NCBI RefSeq assembly: GCF_030814815.1
Contig: NZ_JAUSVR010000002.1
Coordinates: 62,001 to 126,000 of the forward strand
Direction of reading: 5' to 3'
DNA length: 64,000 nt
Origin: Ancylobacter amanitiformis
GTDB taxonomy: Bacteria > Pseudomonadota > Alphaproteobacteria > Rhizobiales > Xanthobacteraceae
The translations under genes and the position numbers were made by a program. Numbering within the stretch: the stretch's first letter is position 1; every line of letters begins with the position of its first letter. The notes under the pieces were generated by a model, which searched no databases, was not told the origin of the DNA, and was given only the letters and a program-made list of their open reading frames with translations. Of the stretch, positions 37,606 to 46,077 are shown one piece after another.

Positions 37606-39480
37606 CTAGACCGCCCAGCAGGCGCAGCCGAGCGCACCCCAGAAGGAGCGCGCATCCGACACCGGCACGTCCGATCCCCATGCGCCGGCATGGGCGTGGC
37701 CGTGCACGTTGCAGCCCTTGGCGCAGCCGCACAGCCGGGCGAATTGATATTTCGGATCCTTGCCCGCCTCGGCGCGTTGCTGGTAGCCGCCGAAGGTGCG
37801 CACCGGCGACCAGTCCGGCATGGCGGGCGGCAGATCGGGAGCGAGATCGGCGAAGTCGCCGGCACCATGTACCGGCGCGCCGCCCAGCAGGGTGAGCACC
37901 GAGGTGATGTCGGCGATGGCATCGCCCGGCACCGCGAAATAATCGTCCGAGAGCACCACCAGATCGGCGAGCTGGCCCGGCGCGATCTGCCCCTTCTTGC
38001 CCTCCTCGTTGGAGAACCAGGTGTTCGCGTGGGTCCACAGGCGCAGCGCGCTGTCGCGGTCGAGGAGGTTCGAGGCGGGGTAGAGCGAGAGGCCGCCCAC
38101 CGTCTTGCCGGTGACGAGCCAGGCCAGCGAGACCCAGGGATTGTAGGAGGCGACGCGCGTCGCGTCGGTGCCCGCGCCCACGCTCACGCCCATGTCGAGC
38201 ATGCGGCGGATCGGCGGGCTGCGCTCGGCGGCGCGGGGACCGTAGCGTTCCGCGAAATACTCGCCCTGATAGGCCATGCGGTGCTGCACGGCGATGCCGC
38301 CGCCAAGCGCGGCGATGCGCTCGATATTGCGGTCGGTAATGGTCTCGGCGTGGTCGAAGAACCAGTTGAGACCCTCAAGCGGGATGTCGCGATTGACCTT
38401 CTCAAAGACGTCCAGCGCGCGGGAAATGGTCTCGTCATAGGTGGCGTGCAGCCGCCACGGCCAGCGCTTCTCGGCGAGCAGGCGCACCACCGGCTCCAGG
38501 TCGCCTTCCATGCTCGGCGCCATGTCGGGCCGCGGCACCTGAAAATCCTCGAAGTCGGCGGCGGAATAGACCAGCATCTCGCCGGCGCCGTTCACCCGCA
38601 GGCTGTCATCGCCCTGTCCCGGCGTCACCGTGCTGGTCCAGCGGGCGAAGTCGGCCAGTTCCTCCTTCGGCTTCTGGGTGAACAGGTTATAGGCGATGCG
38701 CACGGTGAGGTGGCCCTCGCGGTGCAGTTCCTCGACGATGGAATAGTCTTCCGGGTAATTCTGGAACCCGCCGCCGGCGTCGATCACCCCGGTGACGCCG
38801 AGCCGGTTCATCTCGCGCATGAAATGGCGGGTGGAGTTCTTCTGGTATTCCGCCGGCAGTTTCGGGCCCTTCGCCAGCGTCGCGTAAAGGATCGCGGCGT
38901 TGGGCTGGGCAATGAGCAGGCCCGTGGGGTTGCCGGCGGCGTCGCGGGCGATCTCTCCGCCCGGCGGGTTCGGCGTGTCCCTGGAATACCCGACAGCCCG
39001 CAGCGCCGCGCCGTTGAGCAGGGCGCGGTCATAGAGGTGAAGGATGAACACCGGCGTGTCGGGGGCGATCGCGTTGATCTCCTCCAGCGTCGGCAGGCGC
39101 TTCTCCGCGAACTGGTGCTCGGTGAAGCCGCCGACCACGCGCACCCATTGCGGGGCGGGGGTGTTGTCCACCTGCCGGCGCAGCATTTCCATGGCGTGGC
39201 TGAGCGAGCGCACGCCGTCCCAGCGCAGCTCCATATTGTAGTTCAGCCCGCCGCGGATGATGTGCATGTGGCTGTCGATCAGCCCGGGAATGACCCGCCG
39301 CCCGCCGACATCGATCACCTGCGTCTTCGGCCCGGCAAGGGCCATCACCTCGGCGGCCGGGCCGGCGAGGTGGATGCGCCCGCCCGTCACCGCGACCGCC
39401 TCGGCCTGCGGGTTCGCGCGGTCCAGCGTCGTCACCTTGGCGTTGAGCAGGATGAGGTCGGCGGTGGCGGGCTGATCCAT
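37606..39480 (-). CDS. Amidohydrolase (YtcJ-like) with a Cys/His-rich C-terminal tail
   Basis: Metal-dependent hydrolase of 624 residues. The metal site begins with GLIDSHMHIIRGG near residue 65. The fold continues through DHAETITDRNIERIAALGGG and HRMAYQGEYF, with SVGAGTDATRVASYNPWVSL near residue 460. A C-terminal extension of about 45 residues has CGCAKGCNVHGHAHAG and ends GALGCACWAV, unusual for YtcJ. No signal peptide. The start is ATG 39480; longer frames upstream lack a ribosome site. The substrate (carbamate, amide or cyclic amide) is unknown. Confidence 0.86.
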   Translation of the reverse strand: MDQPATADLILLNAKVTTLDRANPQAEAVAVTGGRIHLAGPAAEVMALAGPKTQVIDVGGRRVIPGLIDSHMHIIRGGLNYNMELRWDGVRSLSHAMEMLRRQVDNTPAPQWVRVVGGFTEHQFAEKRLPTLEEINAIAPDTPVFILHLYDRALLNGAALRAVGYSRDTPNPPGGEIARDAAGNPTGLLIAQPNAAILYATLAKGPKLPAEYQKNSTRHFMREMNRLGVTGVIDAGGGFQNYPEDYSIVEELHREGHLTVRIAYNLFTQKPKEELADFARWTSTVTPGQGDDSLRVNGAGEMLVYSAADFEDFQVPRPDMAPSMEGDLEPVVRLLAEKRWPWRLHATYDETISRALDVFEKVNRDIPLEGLNWFFDHAETITDRNIERIAALGGGIAVQHRMAYQGEYFAERYGPRAAERSPPIRRMLDMGVSVGAGTDATRVASYNPWVSLAWLVTGKTVGGLSLYPASNLLDRDSALRLWTHANTWFSNEEGKKGQIAPGQLADLVVLSDDYFAVPGDAIADITSVLTLLGGAPVHGAGDFADLAPDLPPAMPDWSPVRTFGGYQQRAEAGKDPKYQFARLCGCAKGCNVHGHAHAGAWGSDVPVSDARSFWGALGCACWAV

Positions 39481-39574
39481 GGTCTGGGCCTCCGGCAGGT
39501 AAGAAGTGACGCCGGCCGCGATGATGTCGCGAGGGGTCGCGACGGCTCGGCAGGTCGCGCTTCGGCGCGCGCCT

Positions 39575-39847
39575 TCAGGATTTCGGCGGTGCCTCCGGCG
39601 GGGCGGAGGCGTTGCGCCCGGGCAACTGGCCGAGCACATGGTCCGAGCAGTCGGCGAGGCCGATGGCGGCGCGCAGCCCGTCGCCGGCCAGAAGGTGACG
39701 CGCCACCGGTACCACCTGCTCGCCGAGGAGAATGCCGAACAGCCCGATCAGCGCCACCACCGGCGGCGCCGGCGAGCGGACATTGATCAGGCTGTAGACG
39801 ATGCCGACCAGCAGGCCGGCGGCAAGCGAGGCGAGATAGAGCTTCAT
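39575..39847 (-). CDS. XapX (DUF1427) family membrane protein
   Basis: Protein of 90 residues with two hydrophobic helices (about 4-22 and 30-50). The start MKLYLASLAAGLLVGIVYSL and NVRSPAPPVVALIGLFGILLGEQ match the XapX family, usually encoded next to amidohydrolases in this type of cluster. The last 35 residues are an Ala/Pro-rich tail. The function of the family is not established. Confidence 0.85.
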   Translation of the reverse strand: MKLYLASLAAGLLVGIVYSLINVRSPAPPVVALIGLFGILLGEQVVPVARHLLAGDGLRAAIGLADCSDHVLGQLPGRNASAPPEAPPKS

Positions 39848-39900
39848 GCCGCGGACCTTCCTGTAGGATCGGGCGGGGTGCCGGCCGCCCCTGGAGGGCT

Positions 39901-39942
39901 TTCCGCGAAAGTGGAACGCCTTTCGCGATTCGAAAACGCTCC
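39901..39942. repeat. Partial copy of the rhizobial-type interspersed repeat
   Basis: TTCCGCGAAAGTGGAACGCC then TTTCGCGATTCGAAAACGCT resembles the element at 37472-37545 in its CGCGAA, GTGGA and GAAAACGCT parts. It lies in the 157-base spacer between the alpha/beta hydrolase and XapX genes. Confidence 0.45.
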
Positions 39943-39968
39943 AGCCCGTTGAATCGAGAGCACTTTCT

Positions 39969-39998
39969 GATCCATCCGGTGATGTCACCGGATGGATC
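39969..39998 (-). terminator. Strong hairpin after the alpha/beta hydrolase gene
   Basis: GATCCATCCGGTG (39969-39981) and CACCGGATGGATC (39986-39998) form a perfect 13-bp stem with a 4-base loop, 6 bases beyond the hydrolase stop on the minus strand. There is no T tract. It may be part of a repeat element as well. Confidence 0.6.
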
Positions 39999-40004
39999 GG
40001 GGCT

Positions 40005-40712
40005 CTAGCCGGCGGAGACCTGCGTCACCGCCTCCAGAATGACCTCGGCGACCGCTTCCGGCAGGGAGAGCAGCGAGACATGGCTCGCCGTCAGCTCGGT
40101 GGTGCGGGCCTTCATCCGGCTGGCCAGTTCCCGCTGCAGGTCGACGCTTACCGCCCGGTCCTCGGTGGAGACGATGTACCAGCTGGGCCGATCCGCCCAG
40201 GCCGCCTGGCTGACCTTGTCGCCGAACGTCGCCAGCCCCAGCGGGGGCTGGATCGCGGCCAGGATGCGCGCGTCCTCCACGGGGAGATCCTGCGCGACAT
40301 TCTCGATCCAGCTTTCGACGCTCATCTTGAGATGGCCGGTGCCATCGTCGCTCACACCGCTCAGCCCGGGCGGGGCGGCATGGGCGGCGACCTGGTCGCC
40401 GGTCGACTGGCCGACATCGGGGGCGAAGGCGGCGACATAGACCAGCGCCTTCACCTTGGGGTCGTTGCCGGCTTCGGTGATGACCGTGCCGCCCCAGCTA
40501 TGGCCGGCCAGCACGACCGGGCCATCGATGGAGGCGAGCGCCAGCCGGGTGGCGGCGACGTCGTCGGCGAGCGAACTCGTCGGGTTCTGCACCGCGACGA
40601 CCGCGATGTCGTGCTTCTGCAGCACGCGGATGACGCGCCGCCAGCTGGACCCGTCGGCCCACGCGCCATGCACGAGGACGACGGTGGCCTTGTTGGGAGA
40701 GGACGTGGTCAC
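40005..40712 (-). CDS. Alpha/beta hydrolase
   Basis: Enzyme of 235 residues. The nucleophile elbow is GHSWGG with Ser72; the oxyanion region is VLVHGAWADGSSW. The acid is the Asp in STEDRAVSV and the base His is in TASHVSLLS near the C-terminus. It resembles the family annotated as salicylate esterase or pyrethroid hydrolase-like (MenH/AbHydrolase_6). The substrate is unknown. It lies 47 bases after an isochorismatase-like gene. Confidence 0.87.
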   Translation of the reverse strand: MTTSSPNKATVVLVHGAWADGSSWRRVIRVLQKHDIAVVAVQNPTSSLADDVAATRLALASIDGPVVLAGHSWGGTVITEAGNDPKVKALVYVAAFAPDVGQSTGDQVAAHAAPPGLSGVSDDGTGHLKMSVESWIENVAQDLPVEDARILAAIQPPLGLATFGDKVSQAAWADRPSWYIVSTEDRAVSVDLQRELASRMKARTTELTASHVSLLSLPEAVAEVILEAVTQVSAG

Positions 40713-40759
40713 GGGAAGTCTCCGTCGCGTGGGAGGAACGGGAAGGTCGGCCGCCGCGC

Positions 40760-41413
40760 TCAGTGGCCTTCCGAGGCGTCGAACATGGTCTTGGCGTAGG
40801 TGAGGCCGAGGCCGTACGCGCCGCCGAACTTCCTGGCGATCCCGGTGGTGAGTTCATAGGTCTCCGTGCGGGCCCAGTCGCGCTGCAGTTCGAGCAGGTA
40901 TTGCAGCGAGGTCATGGGGCGAACGCCGGCATGGATCATGCGCTCCATGGCGCGTTCATGCGCCTCGTCGGAGACGTCGCCGCAGGCATCGGCGATGGCA
41001 TAGACCTCGAAGCCCTGATGCAGCGCGGAGAGCGCCGGGCCGACGATGCACACGCTGGTCCACAGGCCGGCCAGCACGATGCGGTCCCGGCCGATGCGGT
41101 TGACCTCGTCGATGACGGCGGCGTCTTCCCAGGTGTTCATCGAGGTGCGGTCGAACAGCGCCTGCCCGGGGAAAGCCTCGGTGATCTCCGAGAACATCGG
41201 GCCCGAGAAGCTCTTCTCGGCGACCGTTGTAAGGATGGTGGGCACCTTGAAGCCGGCCGCGGCATTCGCGATCAGCGCGGCATTGTTGCGCAGCGTGATC
41301 GCGTCGATCGACTTGGTCGCAAACGACATCTGCGACTGGAAGTCGATCAGCACGAGCGCGTGATTGTCGGGCGCGATCAGGGCCTTGCCGGGGGTGGGGG
41401 TCGCGGTCGCCAT
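40760..41413 (-). CDS. Isochorismatase-like cysteine hydrolase (YcaC type)
   Basis: Cysteine hydrolase of 217 residues. The catalytic triad is Asp24 in VLIDFQSQMSF, the Lys of TVAEKSF and Cys122 in LAGLWTSVCIVGPAL. The NTWEDAAVIDEVNRIGRDRI block matches YcaC-like proteins. ATG 41413 is preceded by a weak site; an earlier ATG lies in another frame. First gene of the cluster with the alpha/beta hydrolase, XapX, amidohydrolase and MFS genes. The substrate is not known for this subfamily. Confidence 0.87.
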   Translation of the reverse strand: MATATPTPGKALIAPDNHALVLIDFQSQMSFATKSIDAITLRNNAALIANAAAGFKVPTILTTVAEKSFSGPMFSEITEAFPGQALFDRTSMNTWEDAAVIDEVNRIGRDRIVLAGLWTSVCIVGPALSALHQGFEVYAIADACGDVSDEAHERAMERMIHAGVRPMTSLQYLLELQRDWARTETYELTTGIARKFGGAYGLGLTYAKTMFDASEGH

Positions 41414-41552
41414 CGGACATCCTGTGGTTGGAGAGTTGCCGAGTTTTAGGAAGCGCGAGCGGTTCGGGGCAATTGTGCCCCGGAGGGGGGCGGATTGGCC
41501 TTGAGGATAGGACGGTGCCCGCGATCGCGCGCAATTCGGGGCGCGGGCGGTG

Positions 41553-41918
41553 TCAGCGCGGGTCCGCGGTCGGCCGCAGGCATGCCAGCAGCGCTTCCGG
41601 CGATACAGGCTTGGCGAGATACCCCCGGACCCCATCCTTCAGGGCCTGAAGCCGTGTCGCCTCGTCGGGATAGGCGGTGACGAGCACGGTCGGCAGGCGG
41701 ATGCCGAGGTGCCGGAGGTGGCGATGCAGCGCCAGCCCGTTGAGCCCGGGCAGGCGGAAATCGGCGATCAGCGCGTTCACCTCGACGCCACCGCGCGCGG
41801 CGAGGAAGGCGGCGGGGTCATGGAAGACAAGGGTACTGAAGCCGAGCGCGTCGACCAGCCCGGCCATTGCCGCCAGGGATGCCGCGTCATCGTCGACGAT
41901 CGCCACCACCCAGTGCAT
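41553..41918 (-). CDS. Stand-alone receiver-domain protein
   Basis: Protein of 121 residues made of a single response-regulator receiver domain. The acidic pocket is IVDDD, the phospho-acceptor Asp is in ALIADFRLPGLNG, with Thr in VTAYP and the switch Lys in YLAKPVS. No output domain is present. It lies 103 bases after the LuxR-type regulator, downstream of the kinase, so it may act as a phosphate sink or second partner. Start ATG 41918 (MHWVVAIVDDD). Confidence 0.88.
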   Translation of the reverse strand: MHWVVAIVDDDAASLAAMAGLVDALGFSTLVFHDPAAFLAARGGVEVNALIADFRLPGLNGLALHRHLRHLGIRLPTVLVTAYPDEATRLQALKDGVRGYLAKPVSPEALLACLRPTADPR

Positions 41919-42021
41919 CGGCGGGTCCGCTCCGGAAGGCCGCACCCTGTCAGGGGGCGGCGAGACGGGCGAGATTGGCCCCCGCGCCGGGCGGGAACAA
42001 TTATCCTCGGGTGTGATCCGG

Positions 42022-42642
42022 TTATACCTTACCGGCATCCCCCGAGAGCCGGTCGGATATGCGCACCAGGTCGGCCAGCGTACGCGCCTTCAGCTTCTGC
42101 ATGATCTGCGAGCGGTGCACCTTCACCGTCACCTCGCTGAGCTGGAGCGAGGAGGCGATCTGCTTGTTCATCAGGCCGCTCGCGACCAGCGGCATGATCT
42201 CGCGTTCGCGCGGCGTCATCGCCGCGTAGCGCTCGCGCAGTTCGAACATCTGCGATTCCGCCATGCGCCGGGAGCGATCGAGCTCGATGCCGTTGCGCAC
42301 GGCATCGAGCAGGTCCTGGTCGCGGAACGGCTTGAGCAGGAACTCGATGGCGCCGGCCTTCATCGCCGCGACCGACATGGGCACGTCGCCATGGCCCGTG
42401 ATGAACACGACTGGCGTGGGATTGCCGCGCCGACGCAGCTCGCGCTGGAATTCCAGCCCGCTGGTGCCGCGCAGCCGGACATCCAGCACGAGGCAGCCGG
42501 GCGTCGTGCGGACGGGGGCGTCGAGAAAGGCCTGCGCGCTGTCGAAGGTCAGCACCTCGTAGCCCTCGGAGGCGAGCAGGCTTTCCAGCGAGGCGAGGAT
42601 CGACCGGTCGTCATCCACGACATAGACGACGGATGCCATCAT
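42022..42642 (-). CDS. FixJ/NodW-type response regulator
   Basis: Response regulator of 206 residues: receiver (1-120; VDDDRSILASLES, phospho-Asp in CLVLDVRLRGTSG, Lys in FLLKPFRDQD) plus a LuxR-type output domain (about 135-200; TPREREIMPLVASGLMNKQI, TVKVHRSQIMQKL). Its ATG overlaps the kinase stop (ATGA), so kinase and regulator are co-translated. The FixJ/NodW subgroup name is from the domain order and motif FITGHGDVPMSVAAMKAGA. Confidence 0.92.
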   Translation of the reverse strand: MMASVVYVVDDDRSILASLESLLASEGYEVLTFDSAQAFLDAPVRTTPGCLVLDVRLRGTSGLEFQRELRRRGNPTPVVFITGHGDVPMSVAAMKAGAIEFLLKPFRDQDLLDAVRNGIELDRSRRMAESQMFELRERYAAMTPREREIMPLVASGLMNKQIASSLQLSEVTVKVHRSQIMQKLKARTLADLVRISDRLSGDAGKV

Positions 42643-44300
42643 CGCGCGCCCCCCTGTTCCACACCGCGTTGGTCCGCGCCCGCCATATCGGGCGCATCGC
42701 CGGCCGGCACCATGGCCGCAGGCAGCGAGAAATGGAAGACCGCTCCCCGCGGCTGGTTGGGGCTGGCCCAGACACGCCCGCCATGCGCTTCCACCACCGC
42801 GCGGCAGAACATCAACCCCATGCCCATGCCGCCCGGCTTGGTCGACACGAACGGATCGAACAGCCGCTCGACGATGTCGCTGGCAATGCCGGTGCCGTTA
42901 TCGGCGACGCTCACATGCACCTCGCCCGCCGCTTCCAGCCGGGTACGCACGATCACGCGGCGTGGCCATTCCCCGCCAATCCGCACGGCATCGATGGCGT
43001 TCTCGATGAGATTGCGCAGCACGTGGTGAAGCTGCACGGTGTTGCCGACGACGGTCAGCGGGGAAGGCGCGAGGTCGGTGCGGATCTCGATGAAGCCATG
43101 CATCGCTTCCGTGCTCGCGCTCTGGACCGCCCCTTCCACCAGCGCGTTGAGATCCAGCTCGGCGCGCTCCTGCGTGCCGGTGGTGAACATGGTGCGAATG
43201 CCGGTGACGACCGTATTGGCGCGGTGGCCATCCTCGACGATGCGCCGGAGCGCATCCTCCGCCTTGTCCAGCCGCGGCTCCGCCTTGGCCAGCCAGCGCA
43301 GCGCGGCATCGGCATTGGTGACCATGCTGGCGAGGGGCTGGTTGATCTCGTGCGCGATCGAGGCGGACAGCGCCTCCATCGCGGTGAGGCGGTTCTGCCG
43401 CACGCGCCGCTCGGCGGCGACGGTGCGGGCCAGCCGCGCATAGACCATGGTGGTCTCCGCCAGCAGCGCCAGCAGCACGATGCTGGCGGCAACCAGCCCG
43501 TAGAGCCGGCCGGCCCACCAGCCGACGCTGAGCCGGATGGCCCCACCGAGATAGGAGATGAGCAGCAGCTCGACCACCAGCGAGAACAGCACGAGACCCA
43601 CCCACAGATCGAGCTGGCTGCGCCGGCGCCGCAGCAGGATGGCCATGTCCAGCCCGTAAAGGGCGAGGGCGATCGGCGGTACATAGCTCCATAGCCGATC
43701 GACGCGGCGACCATCGAGCATGAAGGCCGGCAGGCTCTCGCTGCTGGCGAAGATGGCGAAGGTGATAAGGCCGACCATGCCGGCCACCATCGCGATCGCG
43801 CCGATGAGGCTGCGTCGCGCGGTGCCGTGAGGGATACCGCGCGCGGGAGCGAGGGCATAGGCCAGCACGAAAAGGGGAAAGCCGATACGGCGCACGGTCG
43901 CGATCGCCGCCGTCGTCTGCAGGCCGAACTCGAGGCCGAAGGCGGGGAACAGGCCGGGAAAGGACAGCAGCCAGCTCGGAACGATCAGCGCGGAAAACAG
44001 GTAGCCCGCCGCGAGGAACAGTAGCGCACGGTTCCGCTGTACCGTGTAGAGCGAGAACAGCAAGGCGGCGGTGATGCCTTCGAGCAGCCCGGTCGCGGAG
44101 GCATAGGCCGGCAGCAGCAATTCGCTGTGCGCGAGGGGCGCCCGGGCAAAGGGCATGGTCGCCACGAAGCCGGAGACCAGCACGAGCGAGAGGGTGATGG
44201 CGACGGCCACCCAGAGCCCGGCCGCGTTGGCGGCCAGGAACGGCTGCAGGAAGGGGCGCGACAGGGAATGCGAAGCGGGATGTTCGTCTCTGTCAGCCAC
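42639..44300 (-). CDS. Sensor histidine kinase with a multi-helix membrane domain
   Basis: Membrane sensor kinase of 553 residues when started at GTG 44300, which has AGGAGG 9 bases upstream; an ATG at 44357 would add 19 residues. Eight or so hydrophobic helices (about 15-285) form a MASE4-like sensor region. HisKA holds the phospho-acceptor His in ALSASIAHEINQPLASM and HATPase shows NLIENAIDA, DNGTGIASDIVERLFDPF and GMGMGLMFCRAVVEAHGG. It belongs to the FixL-like HWE-distinct class with the LuxR-type partner. The signal is unknown. Confidence 0.9.
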   Translation of the reverse strand: MADRDEHPASHSLSRPFLQPFLAANAAGLWVAVAITLSLVLVSGFVATMPFARAPLAHSELLLPAYASATGLLEGITAALLFSLYTVQRNRALLFLAAGYLFSALIVPSWLLSFPGLFPAFGLEFGLQTTAAIATVRRIGFPLFVLAYALAPARGIPHGTARRSLIGAIAMVAGMVGLITFAIFASSESLPAFMLDGRRVDRLWSYVPPIALALYGLDMAILLRRRRSQLDLWVGLVLFSLVVELLLISYLGGAIRLSVGWWAGRLYGLVAASIVLLALLAETTMVYARLARTVAAERRVRQNRLTAMEALSASIAHEINQPLASMVTNADAALRWLAKAEPRLDKAEDALRRIVEDGHRANTVVTGIRTMFTTGTQERAELDLNALVEGAVQSASTEAMHGFIEIRTDLAPSPLTVVGNTVQLHHVLRNLIENAIDAVRIGGEWPRRVIVRTRLEAAGEVHVSVADNGTGIASDIVERLFDPFVSTKPGGMGMGLMFCRAVVEAHGGRVWASPNQPRGAVFHFSLPAAMVPAGDAPDMAGADQRGVEQGGAR

Positions 44301-44544
44301 CGTGGCTTTTCCTCCTGCGGCGCTCCCCGGCCGGCATCGGCCTTCCGCCGGCGGCATGCGCCCTGATTATACCCACGTCGCCCGGCCGGAAACGATCCTG
44401 CCGCCGTGCCTCGCCGCGACACGGGCGTGCGTCCTCGAAGCCCGGTCTCTCACTGCGGTTGACAGGCGACGTCCGGATGTCGATCTCCTGAGCCAGCGAC
44501 GCTGCCCGGATAGCGCGCGGCGGCAGTGGAAGGGAACCCGTGCC

Positions 44545-44796
44545 ATGAGCCAGATTCACTACGTGATCGTCCCCCATGACGAGGGCTGGGCCTACCGGCT
44601 CGGCGATGTCTATTCCGAGACCTTCACCACGCATGATGCGGCGCTGAAGGCGGCGCGCCACGCCGCGGCGCGCCAGTCGCTGCCGGACGAGACCCGGCGC
44701 ATCCAGTATCAGGACAAAGCCGGCAAATGGCACGAGGAAACCGCGCTGGGCGGCGACCGGCCCCAGGCGGAAGTGGACGATATTCCCCCCCGATGA
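44545..44796 (+). CDS. DUF2188 domain protein
   Basis: Small protein of 83 residues. The DUF2188 core is seen in IHYVIVPHDEGWAYRLGDVY and TTHDAALKAARHAAARQ, with the aromatic pair near the end (WHEETALGG). The family is cytoplasmic and of unknown function. The ATG at 44545 is preceded by AGGGAA. A perfect TTGACA lies at 44459-44464 and may be its -35 box, though no good -10 matches at 17 bases. Confidence 0.85.
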   Translation: MSQIHYVIVPHDEGWAYRLGDVYSETFTTHDAALKAARHAAARQSLPDETRRIQYQDKAGKWHEETALGGDRPQAEVDDIPPR

Positions 44797-44922
44797 ACGC
44801 GGCCGGCCCGACGCATGGTCGGGCAGGGGCGCCCGTTTGCGTGACGCCGGCGGGTTGGGGGCCCCGCCGGAGTCCATCCGGTGAACCGGCATGCGCTGGA
44901 AGGCTGGCGGGAAGGATGCGGT

Positions 44923-46077
44923 TCAGCGTCGCGCCGCCATCCATCCGGCAATCTGCGGCCAGGTCTGCGCATGCGCCCGACGGCCGGCGAGAATGGCGAG
45001 GTGCTGCAAGCCGACGCCGATTTCCGCGGGGTGTTCGAGAATCTGTGTGTCGCCGCCCGATATCCGCGCGAAGAATGGTTCCACCGCCGCGCGCGGGCCG
45101 ATCTCGTCGGCCGGCGTGATCACCGCGAGCACCGGTGTCGTAAGATCGGCCGGACCCAGCACATGCGCGCCGAGCGCAAGGCGGCCAAGCCGGAAGCGAT
45201 CCTCGCGGTAGAGCCAGTCCACCATCTGGCGGATGAGCTTGCCCGGCAGCGCCACCTCGTCCAGCGCCCAGCGCGTGACATGGAGATGGACGTTCAGCGC
45301 GGTGGGATCGGTAAGGCTGAGCGCGATGTCCATCCAGCGCGCCCAGACGAAGGCGACGGGCGAGAGCATCGCGCAGCCTTGCGACAGCTGCGAGCCCGGC
45401 ACCGGCCTGTCCTCCGGCGTGTCGTGGTGCTGCGCCACGACGAGATCACGGAACGCGCTCGATCCCGGCTCGAAGCTCAGCGGCGCTCCGAGCAGCACGA
45501 CACCCCGGGCCAGATCCGGTTCCATCGCGCAGGCAATGGCCGCCAGCGTGCCGCCCAGCGAGTGGCCGATGAGGAAGAGGGGCGCCGGCGCCCCGTCAGG
45601 CTCGTGCGCGTCATGCCCGTGCGCGTCAGGCTCGTGCGGGCCATGCCCGTTGCCGTGACCCTCCGCGCGAACATCCCGGATGGCTCCGCCCGCCGCGAGG
45701 ATGGCGCGGGCATAATCCTCGATTCCGGCCGGTTCGTCGGCGTCGGTCGGCGCGATCCATTCCAGGAGGTGGACCGACAGGCCGTGATCGAGCCAGAAGC
45801 GCACCACGCTGACATCCGGCGTCAGGTCCCAGATATAGGGCCGCTTGATCGGCGCCGGGACGAGAAACAGCGGCGCGCCGGCTGCCGCGCCATGGTAGCG
45901 CCGCAGCCGCCAGTGCGGCCCGGCGCCGACCACGTCATAGGCGCATTCGTGGGTGCCGAAGCCGAGCAGGTCGAGCGAGCGGGCCTGCGCGCCGCGCATC
46001 TGGTCCATCGCGGCGGCCTGCGCCGCGCGCGCCTGCGCGAACAGGTCGGAACCGTCTTGAAAGGGATGACGTTCCAT
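44923..46077 (-). CDS. PHA-synthase-related alpha/beta hydrolase with Ser nucleophile and His-rich insert
   Basis: Protein of 384 residues with the fold of poly(3-hydroxyalkanoate) synthases (PhaC class III-like). The lipase box is GHSLGG with Ser173 where true PhaC has Cys. Asp in TPADEIGP and His in VGLQHLAILAGRRAH complete the triad, and the segment YIWDLTPDVSVVRFWLDHGL matches PhaC. Residues about 140-162 form a His/Asp/Pro-rich insert coded by a 30-bp DNA repeat. PHA-related esterase activity is likelier than polymerisation. Located before the CBS-BON gene on the opposite strand. Confidence 0.8.
   Translation of the reverse strand: MERHPFQDGSDLFAQARAAQAAAMDQMRGAQARSLDLLGFGTHECAYDVVGAGPHWRLRRYHGAAAGAPLFLVPAPIKRPYIWDLTPDVSVVRFWLDHGLSVHLLEWIAPTDADEPAGIEDYARAILAAGGAIRDVRAEGHGNGHGPHEPDAHGHDAHEPDGAPAPLFLIGHSLGGTLAAIACAMEPDLARGVVLLGAPLSFEPGSSAFRDLVVAQHHDTPEDRPVPGSQLSQGCAMLSPVAFVWARWMDIALSLTDPTALNVHLHVTRWALDEVALPGKLIRQMVDWLYREDRFRLGRLALGAHVLGPADLTTPVLAVITPADEIGPRAAVEPFFARISGGDTQILEHPAEIGVGLQHLAILAGRRAHAQTWPQIAGWMAARR
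45594..45653. repeat. Two 30-bp direct repeats coding the His-rich insert
   Basis: The phrase CGTCAGGCTCGTGCG recurs at 45594 and 45624 with related flanks, giving a 30-bp period and a 10-residue peptide period (HEPDAHGHD type) in the hydrolase at 44923-46077. Confidence 0.7.

Noticed and set aside
37680-37895. A small frame at the end of the amidohydrolase gene
   Set aside because: It runs against the amidohydrolase and is an antisense shadow.
35770-39786. A 1338-codon plus-strand frame
   Set aside because: It runs antisense to the MFS and amidohydrolase genes and through the spacer, and is compositionally an antisense shadow.
44155-44545. Extension of the DUF2188 gene to a start at 44155
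   Set aside because: The domain begins right at ATG 44545 with AGGGAA upstream. The longer reading would overlap the kinase start.
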